11,987 nucleotides of DNA from Chloroflexota bacterium. Lineage in GTDB: Bacteria > Chloroflexota > UBA6077. The translations under genes were made by a program, and so were the position numbers. Below, piece by piece: positions 1-5,359 of the stretch. The stretch is from assembly GCA_021845945.1 (NCBI GenBank), contig JAJZRD010000107.1, forward strand, positions 1 to 11,987. The letters run 5' to 3'. Under the pieces are notes generated by a model. That model was not told where the DNA came from. It ran no database searches and was given only the letters and a program-made list of their open reading frames with translations. The stretch's first letter is position 1, and every line of letters begins with the position of its first letter.

Positions 1-338
1 ACGACGTGGAGCTGCTGGGGATGGTGCAGATACTCTTGGAGGAGGCAGGCTATCGGGTGATCACGGCCATTGATGGCCAAGATGGGCTGGAGAAGGTGGC
101 GCAAGAGATGCCGGCCGTCATCCTCCTGGACATGAAGATGCCTGGCACGGACGGCTGGCAGTTCGCCCGGGAGTTTCGGGCCAGGCACGACCGCCAGGCC
201 CCGATTGTGGTGCTGACCGCTGCCGAGGACGCCAGGAAGAGGACGGAGGAGATAGGGGCGGACGACTATCTGGGCAAGCCCTTCGAGATCGACGATCTCG
301 TCCGGATCGTCGAGAGACATGTGGGTGGCGGGGCGTGA
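1..338 (+). CDS. Single-domain response regulator (CheY-like receiver), 5'-truncated
   Basis: The reading frame is open from the window edge to TGA at 336-338, and the first complete codons continue a receiver domain (DVELLGMVQILL), so the true start lies upstream. The phospho-acceptor aspartate is in VILLDMKMPG, the switch threonine in IVVLTAAED, and the conserved lysine in the GKPFEIDDLV loop. The protein ends just after the last receiver helix (IVERHVGGGA), with no DNA-binding or enzymatic output domain. By family knowledge such stand-alone receivers are phosphorylated by a histidine kinase and signal by protein contact. The only kinase nearby is the broken gene on the opposite strand downstream, so the partner is unknown. 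The GTG at position 6 is not credible as a start because it would remove the acidic-pocket residues of the first strand. Confidence 0.9.
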   Translation, partial: DVELLGMVQILLEEAGYRVITAIDGQDGLEKVAQEMPAVILLDMKMPGTDGWQFAREFRARHDRQAPIVVLTAAEDARKRTEEIGADDYLGKPFEIDDLVRIVERHVGGGA

Positions 339-441
339 GCAGCCGTTGATCTTCAGAAGGGGAGGCTTCAGCCGGTCATCCCCGGCCCGCCGGCTAAAGC
401 CTGGACTCCTGAGAATCGAGATCCTTGTGGCGCGGTGCTGG

Positions 442-1075
442 CTACGCCACCGAGGTCACCACCTCCCGCCCGACCCTCTCGGCCCTCACCAGCACCTCGG
501 TCTCGGGGGGCGAGTACTTCAGCGCGTTGCTGAGCAGGTTCATCAGGATGCGCTCGGCCTCGACCAGTCCACCCAGCCGCTCCCTCAGCTCGAACACGAA
601 GGGCCGCAGGTCCTCTGACCTCCGGTTCAGCTCCAGGTGGCCGGTCTCCAGCCGCGCCGAGTCGACCAGGTCGCGGATCATCGCGTTCATCCGGCGGGCC
701 CCTTGACGATGGCCTCGATGCGGCGTTGCGAGCGGCTGTCCAAGCCGGTCTTCTCCCACGTTCGCTGCAGCAGTTAGGCGTGGCCCTGGATGGCCGTCAA
801 CGGGGCCCGCAGGTCGTGGGCGATGGCGTGGGTATATTCCTCCCGAAACTGCTCGGTTCGCTTTCGCTCGGTGATGTCGCGCGCGATGCCCAGAACAGCT
901 CTGACCTCGCCCGCCTCGTTTCTCAGGGGAACCAAACAGGTGTCCAGCCACGTCTCGCCCCTCGGGAAGGGAGTCTTGTCCTCAGCCTGCCTGGCATGAA
1001 TAATGATAATGAACGTGTCAACGGTGGCCTCCAGGGGCTCTTTGATGGTGAGAGCCGACAGGGCTGGGTCACTGG
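442..1075 (-). pseudogene. PAS-type sensor histidine kinase, multiply disrupted
   Basis: Read on the minus strand, the downstream half of a PAS/PAC domain (ETWLDTCLVPLRNEAGEV, then GIARDITERKRTE) leads into a HisKA H-box (AIAHDLRAPLTAI) with the phospho-accepting histidine. An in-frame TAA at 774-776 stops the frame right after QGHA, although the next codons (LLQRTWEKTGLDS) still match a kinase dimerisation helix. A second lesion near 696-703, in a GGGCCCC run, shifts the frame; the helix resumes as MNAMIRDLVDSARLETGHLEL. An internal deletion then joins GLVEAERI directly to the N-box (LLSNALKYSP), and the frame ends soon after with no G boxes, so the ATP-binding domain is mostly missing. The 5' end is lost against the IS66 remnant; the junction is placed only roughly, between about 1010 and 1080. 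This is a dead gene. Confidence 0.8.
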
Positions 1076-1080
1076 ATTGA

Positions 1081-1717
1081 ATGGTCGCTGGTCCCGAGGC
1101 TGTCATCGCTGTGGTCCAGGAGCTGCTGGCTCGGATTGCCGAGCAGGAAAGGGAGGTCGCGCTCCTGAAGACCCAGATTGCCGCCCAGGAGCAAGTGATT
1201 GCCACCCTTGAGCAGGAGGGCCAACCGTGGGCTGGGGAGATGAAGGAACTGCTGGTGGCGATCAAAGCCCGGGTGGCCCAGGAGCAGGCCAGTGGCGGTG
1301 AGCGGTTGGACGAGATGACCCGCCAGGAGTTCGAGGCGCGCTACCAACGGATCCTGATGGAGGGGCTGGCGGCCAATCCGCCGCCGCAAGAGCCGAGGCC
1401 GCCTGGTAAGCGGGGGCGTAGGAAGCAGAGCAAGGCGAAGAACCTCCTTGACCGCCTGGGTGCTCATCAGCAATCGGTACTGGCCTTCACGGGGGGATTT
1501 CCGAGTGCCCTTTGACAACAACCTGGCCGAGCGGGACCTGAGGATGGTGAAGGTGCAGCAGAAGATCTCCGGCTGCTTTCGCAGCTGCGACGGAGCGACG
1601 GCCTTCTGTCGTATTCGAGGCTACATCTCCACCGTGCGCAAACAGCGGGGCGACGTGCTTCCAGCTATCGAGCATGTCTTCGCTGGCTCTCCTTTCGTCC
1701 CAAGCCAGGCGGCCTGA
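1081..1717 (+). pseudogene. IS66-family transposase (TnpC) remnant, internally deleted and frameshifted
   Basis: An N-terminal coiled coil (VALLKTQIAAQEQVIATLE) typical of IS66 transposases is joined directly to the C-terminal third (QPWAGEMKELLVAIKARV, then LLDRL). The zinc-binding region, helix-turn-helix and most of the DDE catalytic core are therefore missing. At the G6 run 1491-1496 the frame breaks: the first frame ends at 1515, while FRVPFDNNLAERDLRMVKV and QQKISGCFRS continue in the +1 frame to TGA at 1715-1717. Removing one G restores FTGDFRVPFDNN, the usual family sequence. The third catalytic acid (E of NNLAERD) survives in the second piece. No clear IS66 terminal inverted repeats or target duplication were seen. 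The element is a decayed relic, probably linked to loss of the start of the adjacent kinase gene. Confidence 0.85.
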
Positions 1718-1805
1718 ATAGCTACGCGATGTAAAGGGAGAAGCTGATGGGGGCGCGAAGGGTCGCGTCCCCGCTGTTTACCCCGTGGCGCTTCGAAGAC
1801 GTTGC

Positions 1806-1835
1806 TTGCAGCGCTATACCCCGTAGGGGTATAAT
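1806..1835 (+). promoter_or_regulatory. Sigma-70-type promoter of the disulfide oxidoreductase gene
   Basis: A perfect -10 hexamer TATAAT lies at 1830-1835, with a fair -35 TTGCAG at 1806-1811 and an 18-bp spacer. Transcription would begin near 1842, giving a leader of about 80 nt before the ATG at 1923. The right arm of the palindrome at 1815-1833 overlaps the -10, which is the arrangement expected for a repressor. Confidence 0.65.
1815..1833. promoter_or_regulatory. CsoR/CstR-type operator palindrome
   Basis: TATACCCC-GTA-GGGGTATA is a perfect inverted repeat with 8-bp arms and a 3-bp spacer. Its core, ATACCCC-N3-GGGGTAT, resembles the G/C-tract operators of the CsoR family: CsoR for Cu(I), CstR for persulfides, RcnR for nickel and cobalt. 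The site spans the end of the promoter spacer and four bases of the -10, so a bound tetramer would block RNA polymerase. Assignment to this regulator family is by motif resemblance. No regulator gene is in the window, so copper versus persulfide sensing cannot be decided directly; a redox gene downstream is compatible with either. Confidence 0.6.
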
Positions 1836-1886
1836 CGGCGCGATGCAACGAAGGTTCCTCGGCCCGAGAGCGAGCCGAGCAGGCGC

Positions 1887-1905
1887 CCCCGCCACCGTGG
1901 CGGGG
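1887..1905 (+). promoter_or_regulatory. GC-rich hairpin in the 5' leader
   Basis: CCCCGCCA at 1887-1894 pairs perfectly with TGGCGGGG at 1898-1905 around the 3-nt loop CCG. It lies in the predicted leader, six bases before the ribosome binding site. It has no T run, so it is not an intrinsic terminator. It might stabilise the 5' end of the message or affect translation; the role is unknown. Confidence 0.5.
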
Positions 1906-1910
1906 AGACA

Positions 1911-1917
1911 AAGGAGG
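1911..1917 (+). promoter_or_regulatory. Strong ribosome binding site
   Basis: AAGGAGG lies five bases before the ATG at 1923. It fixes the start of the oxidoreductase. By contrast, the internal ATG at 2403 has no usable ribosome binding site, which argues against separate translation of the part after the TGA. Confidence 0.8.
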
Positions 1918-1922
1918 ATTCC

Positions 1923-2609
1923 ATGCCGCTGATCTCAGAGGAGGATCGCACTTTCCTGGTCGATTACTTCTCCAGGGAGATCAAGGACCCCGTCCAGATC
2001 GCCTACTTCACCCAGTACCAATCGCCCCTCGCGATCCCGACCCATCAAGAGTGCATGTACTGCAAGGAGACCAAGGATCTGCTGCAGGAGGTGGCCGATC
2101 TCTCCGACAAGATCGAACTGAAGGTGTACGATTTCCTGGCCAACAAGGAGGAGGCCGCCCAGTACGGAGTCGACAAGATCCCTGCCACCGTCATCACCGG
2201 CAAGGCCAAGGGAAAGGTGCGCTTCTACGGCATCCCCTCCGGATACGAGTTCGGCTCCATCATCGAGGGGATCGTAGACGTCGGAAAGGGCACCACCGAT
2301 CTCAGCGACAAGACCAAGGGTGAGCTGGCCAAGATCACCCAGCCGGTGCACATCCAGGTCTTCGTCACCCCGACTTGACCCTACTGCCCCAATGCGGCCA
2401 GGATGGCCCAAAAGATGGCGATCGAGAACGAGCACATCATCGCCGACACCGTCGAGGCCAGCGAGTTCCCTGAGCTGTCTCAACGGTTCCGGGTGATGAG
2501 CGTGCCGAAGATCGTGGTGAACGATAAGACCGAGTTCGTGGGGGCGTTGCCCGAGGAGCGATACCTCCAGGAAGTGCTTAAGGCGGTGGGCAACGGCAAG
2601 GCCCAGTAA
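1923..2609 (+). CDS. Glutaredoxin-like protein disulfide oxidoreductase, candidate selenoprotein (TGA = Sec152)
   Basis: The frame gives 228 residues if the TGA at 2376-2378 is decoded, the usual size for two-domain protein disulfide oxidoreductases. The first thioredoxin fold has a CMYC redox motif (C44, C47) and a cis-proline loop (KIPAT, P87). The second would have CPYC but reads TPT-TGA-PYCPNAARMA, so the TGA replaces exactly the first catalytic cysteine (position 152; partner C155). After it the frame is clean for 76 codons, with family-like sequence (KMAIENEH, then VMSVPKIVVN with the second cis-proline). No other lesion is seen. These proteins exchange disulfides in the cytoplasm; a Sec would give a more reactive U-x-x-C site. 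A promoter and CsoR/CstR-like operator precede it. Alternatives are a TGC-to-TGA nonsense mutation or a base error. The gene assignment is firm; the decoding is a prediction. Confidence 0.8.
2396..2408 (+). promoter_or_regulatory. Candidate bacterial SECIS hairpin
   Basis: GGCCA (2396-2400) and TGGCC (2404-2408) form a perfect 5-bp stem around the loop GGA. The loop starts 22 nt after the TGA. Bacterial SECIS elements lie inside the coding region just after the UGA and present a G at the start of a small apical loop at about this distance, as in E. coli fdhF. The stem is short, with mismatches below it, so the element is plausible but not strong. Confidence 0.45.
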
Positions 2610-2622
2610 GGATGATCTAGAA

Positions 2623-2679
2623 ACACGGAGACACGGAGAGCACGGAGCTATCTATAGGTTCCCTCCGTGAACTCCGTGT
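2623..2679. repeat. CACGGAG repeat forming a long inverted repeat
   Basis: CACGGAG occurs three times (within 2623-2647), and its complement CTCCGTG occurs twice at 2663-2679. The arm ACACGGAGAGCACGGAG (2631-2647) matches the inverted arm at 2663-2679 in 15 of 17 positions around a 15-nt loop. It starts about 14 bases after the oxidoreductase stop and lies between convergent genes. It could fold in RNA from either strand and end or stabilise transcripts, but no T run follows. It looks like a dispersed intergenic repeat. Confidence 0.65.
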
Positions 2680-2741
2680 CTTCGTCGTGAAGCCTCGATC
2701 GGCTCGGGGTTGGCGACAGTAAACTCCGCCAGAGCTCTCCG

Positions 2742-4463
2742 TCAGGGGGTCTGTCGATCCGGTAGGGCGCTCCCGCTGTAGGGGTACAGGGTGATCTCCG
2801 GCGGGGTGGTCCTGGCGTTGGCTGGGACGGTCAGCGGACCCAGCTGTACGGGTCTGCAGCCCGGACTAGCGACGGTGAGGGTGTAGATGCCCGGGGGCAC
2901 GGCCAGCTGATAGCTGCCGTCGGCCGAAGTCGCGACGCTGTGGCCGCCGATGGTCACCGTGGTGCCGGCCGGCGGCCTTCGATCCTTCGCGACGACCTGC
3001 CCGGAGACCACTCCAGCGGGCGATAGGTCGGTGACGGTCACCGCTTCCGCCTTCGCCGACAGCTTCCCGGCGGAGGTGGACACCGTCAGCTCCGGTCGAT
3101 AGCTACCCTCCAGGCGGGGAGCCGATAGCTTGAAGGTGAGGACCAGGGTGGGGGCCTGGCGAGGCAGGTTCCTCATCGTCTCGTAGACCGGATGAGCCTG
3201 GTCGGGGCTGCCGTCGCCCCGGGTGCTGCTGGAGGAGAATACCCAGTCCCAGGCGGGCCAGTCGTTGAAGGGGGCGGAGAGCTCGAAGGGCATGACGGCC
3301 AGCACCCGGTCGTCCCTGGACCAGTAGTTCTCGAAGGCCTCTCGGGTGTAGGCCGCTCGGTTCGTCTCGTCGATGGCCGGGTAGCGGGGGTCGTCCCGGT
3401 TGCCCAGGGCGTAGCCCGCCTCGGTTATCATCACCTTCAGGTTGCGGACGTCCCGGTATTGGGCGAGGCGGGACAGCTCCCACTGATAGCCCCGGATGGA
3501 GTAGTAGCTGTCGTTGTAGTTGGGGGGGTGGTTGCCGGCGTAGGGATGGCTGGCCCAGACATCGAAGGCGTTGACCGCGTCGGGAACCGCCCGGAACATG
3601 GCGTCCAGGAACTCCAGGTGGGGGTAGTTGCCTCCTGGGGAGAGCCCGCCGTTCATTATCACTATGTCGGGGTCCTTCAAAGACCGGATTGCATCGCTGA
3701 CCGCCTTCAGGAAGCGGGCGTACTCGACCGGGTTGTTGGCACCGCCCCATTCGAAGTCCAGGTTGGGCTCGTTCCAGATCTCGACGTAGAGGGGGTGGCC
3801 CGACCTGCGGGGAAGGCCGGCGACCACTCGCTTGAAGGCCTCCGCGATGGAGCTGTAGCCGCCATTCTTGTCCACGGGCGGCTTCTCCCAACGGGTCTCC
3901 TTGGGGTTGTACACGCCCTGGAGCCGCAATACCGGTATCAGATCCCGGGCGTAGGCTGCGGTCACGAAGTCCGTCCAGCTCTGCTGGGGGCACTGGGTCG
4001 ACGGAGTGATGGGGTAGAGCAGCTCCTTGACGTAACTCCCCGGGCCTCCCAGGGCCCGGGCCCAATCCAGTTGAGCGTTGATGTGGGGAAGGTCCATGAT
4101 GTCCTGGACCAGGGTGTGGATCCCGTAGCGCCCGGGTTGGTCGCCGGGGGTTGGGAGGCCGCTCCAGCGGAGGGCGGTCCCCGAGACCGCCGGGTCCTGG
4201 GCGGGGCGGCTGTTGAGCTGGGTGGAGCCCGCCACGTAGCTGAGCCCCGGGGGCAGGGCCGCCGACAGGGTGAAGGTCGGATCGGAGAGATCGACGTTGG
4301 CGGCCAGCCGCACGTCGTAGGTCAGCTCGCCGCCGGGACGGACCAGGGGCGATCGGGCCGGTGCCGTCACCGACAGGGCCGGAGGCGGGACCCTATCCGG
4401 GGTGAGGGTCAGGGGACCCGCCAGGGCGGCGATCAGTAGGGAGTAGAATGCAGTTCTCCTCAT
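2742..4463 (-). CDS. Secreted glycoside hydrolase-like protein (clan GH-A, GH39-like) with Ig-like and carboxypeptidase-regulatory-like domains
   Basis: The 573-residue protein starts at the ATG whose A is at 4463, overlapping the stop of the gene before it (ATGA). Residues 1-20 are a signal peptide (RRTAFYSLLIAALAG). Residues about 28-102 resemble a beta-sandwich repeat domain (VRPGGELTYDVRLAANVDL, then LPPGLSYVAGS). Residues about 112-435 resemble a (beta/alpha)8 glycosidase. IWNEPNLDF carries the likely acid/base E232 after strand 4, and VMITEAGYALG the likely nucleophile E348 after strand 7. Residues about 440-565 form a carboxypeptidase-regulatory-like beta domain (VVSGQVVAKDRRPP, DGSYQLAVPPGIYTLTV). 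No transmembrane anchor or sorting signal is seen at the C-terminus. The substrate is unknown; such proteins act on extracellular polysaccharides. The open frame extends upstream to 5012, but those residues are a shadow of the preceding gene. Confidence 0.8.
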   Translation of the reverse strand: MRRTAFYSLLIAALAGPLTLTPDRVPPPALSVTAPARSPLVRPGGELTYDVRLAANVDLSDPTFTLSAALPPGLSYVAGSTQLNSRPAQDPAVSGTALRWSGLPTPGDQPGRYGIHTLVQDIMDLPHINAQLDWARALGGPGSYVKELLYPITPSTQCPQQSWTDFVTAAYARDLIPVLRLQGVYNPKETRWEKPPVDKNGGYSSIAEAFKRVVAGLPRRSGHPLYVEIWNEPNLDFEWGGANNPVEYARFLKAVSDAIRSLKDPDIVIMNGGLSPGGNYPHLEFLDAMFRAVPDAVNAFDVWASHPYAGNHPPNYNDSYYSIRGYQWELSRLAQYRDVRNLKVMITEAGYALGNRDDPRYPAIDETNRAAYTREAFENYWSRDDRVLAVMPFELSAPFNDWPAWDWVFSSSSTRGDGSPDQAHPVYETMRNLPRQAPTLVLTFKLSAPRLEGSYRPELTVSTSAGKLSAKAEAVTVTDLSPAGVVSGQVVAKDRRPPAGTTVTIGGHSVATSADGSYQLAVPPGIYTLTVASPGCRPVQLGPLTVPANARTTPPEITLYPYSGSALPDRQTP

Positions 4464-5005
4464 TCGATCATCACCGTATAGGTCACCTCGGCGGGGCGGT
4501 CCTCCGGTGCCACCCGGACGATGGGGCGCGTCCAGCCGAAGAAGAGGAAGTAGTCGCCCGGTTCCACGGTCCACACCAGTAGATCCCTGTCCCCGTCCGA
4601 GGCCACGAGCTGGGACTGGAGCAGAGGGGGCTCGGAGAAGGCGACGATCTCCTCGCCGGCCTGGACGGGCCCCCGCACCGATCGGTAGAGGTGGATGGGG
4701 ATCCCGTCCAGCCTCTGTCCTCCCGCCGAGATAACCTGATCCAGGTGAACGGTGAGGGTTCTCTCCCGGCCACCGGAGGGAAAGTGCAGATTCATGAAGG
4801 GGCCGACCTGGACGCCCCCCAGGCTCCCCGATACCTTGACGGTCACCGTGTCTCGAGTGAAGGAACCGATGTGGGTGCCGGCGGGGGAGGAGAGATCCGA
4901 GGCGGAGGCTCCCAGGGGTCCGGACAGTTGCAGGAAGGGCGCTGCGCCCACGGCCAGACAGAAGAGGGTCAGGACAGCAGCTATCCGGGCGGAAGCGTGC
5001 TCCAT
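4460..5005 (-). CDS. Secreted protein of unknown function
   Basis: This 181-residue protein begins with a clear Sec signal peptide (residues 1 to about 35: MEHASARIAAVLTLFCLAVG, ending near GASA). The mature part is predicted to be beta-rich, with TVTVKVSGSLGGVQVGPF, RTLTVHLDQV and YFLFFGWTRP. No catalytic motif or known family was recognised. Its TGA overlaps the ATG of the glycoside hydrolase by four bases, so the two are probably translationally coupled and used together, for example as a binding or accessory partner at the cell surface. That role is inference from context. The ribosome binding site before the ATG is weak. Confidence 0.7.
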   Translation of the reverse strand: MEHASARIAAVLTLFCLAVGAAPFLQLSGPLGASASDLSSPAGTHIGSFTRDTVTVKVSGSLGGVQVGPFMNLHFPSGGRERTLTVHLDQVISAGGQRLDGIPIHLYRSVRGPVQAGEEIVAFSEPPLLQSQLVASDGDRDLLVWTVEPGDYFLFFGWTRPIVRVAPEDRPAEVTYTVMIE

Positions 5006-5315
5006 AGCTCAATCCAACCAGGTCGACTCCCTGGAGCCTCTAGGCCAGGGTGAGCTTCTAGGCAAGAGTAGGGCCACATCGGCGCCTGCCTGCCCGACCT
5101 TTCTGCCCTTCTCCGTCATAACGGGAAGCCCGGTAAGATGCGGTGGCAGTTGATCCCTCGGCCGTTATCCCTTATCCTGAAGCCTCCAAGTTCGACCTCT
5201 CACTGACCGGGTGGACAACCCGCGAATGGCGGCAGCTGTTGCCAGTTGCGCGGCTCCCCCCGGCTCGTCGTAGAGCGCCAATCTTCACTATTCTGAGAAC
5301 CGAGGACAGAAGCTA
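5006..5315. other. Divergent intergenic region, no gene seen
   Basis: This gap separates the minus-strand secreted pair from the amidase gene and should hold promoters for both. A TATTCT at 5290-5295 could be a -10 for the amidase, but no good -35 accompanies it. GAGGA at 5302-5306 is a ribosome binding site for the GTG at 5316. I see no RNA gene, terminator or strong operator here. Confidence 0.5.
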
Positions 5316-5359
5316 GTGATAGTAAGCAGGCTAGTGATAGCAAGCAGGATAGCAAGCAG
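5312..5359 (+). repeat. Short tandem direct repeat across the start of the amidase gene
   Basis: GCTAGTGATAGTAAGCAG (5312-5329) is followed directly by a copy differing at one base (5330-5347), then by a 12-base partial copy, GATAGCAAGCAG (5348-5359). The unit is 18 bp, so it keeps the reading frame and duplicates the start codon context: each full copy contains an in-frame GTG, at 5316 and 5334. It encodes the positively charged front of the signal peptide. Confidence 0.8.

Noticed and set aside
1491..1496. Programmed frameshift in the IS66 remnant
   Set aside because: A G6 run can promote slippage, but IS66 TnpC is not normally made by frameshifting and this copy lacks most of its core, so an ordinary indel is more likely.
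2403..2609. A separate 68-residue gene starting at ATG 2403
   Set aside because: It has no ribosome binding site, begins in the middle of a thioredoxin helix and lacks the first half of the redox site; it is the continuation of the frame before the TGA.
3192..4439. A 415-codon plus-strand frame opposite the glycoside hydrolase
   Set aside because: Low-complexity Gly/Val/Arg translation with no ribosome binding site, while the opposite strand encodes a recognisable enzyme.
4464..5012. N-terminal extension of the glycoside hydrolase frame by 183 codons
   Set aside because: The extension is a frame shadow of the upstream secreted protein. The ATG at 4463 is followed by a signal peptide and overlaps the previous stop as in coupled genes.
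5312..5359. CRISPR-like repeat array
   Set aside because: The units are contiguous 18-bp tandem copies with no spacers and lie at a coding start.
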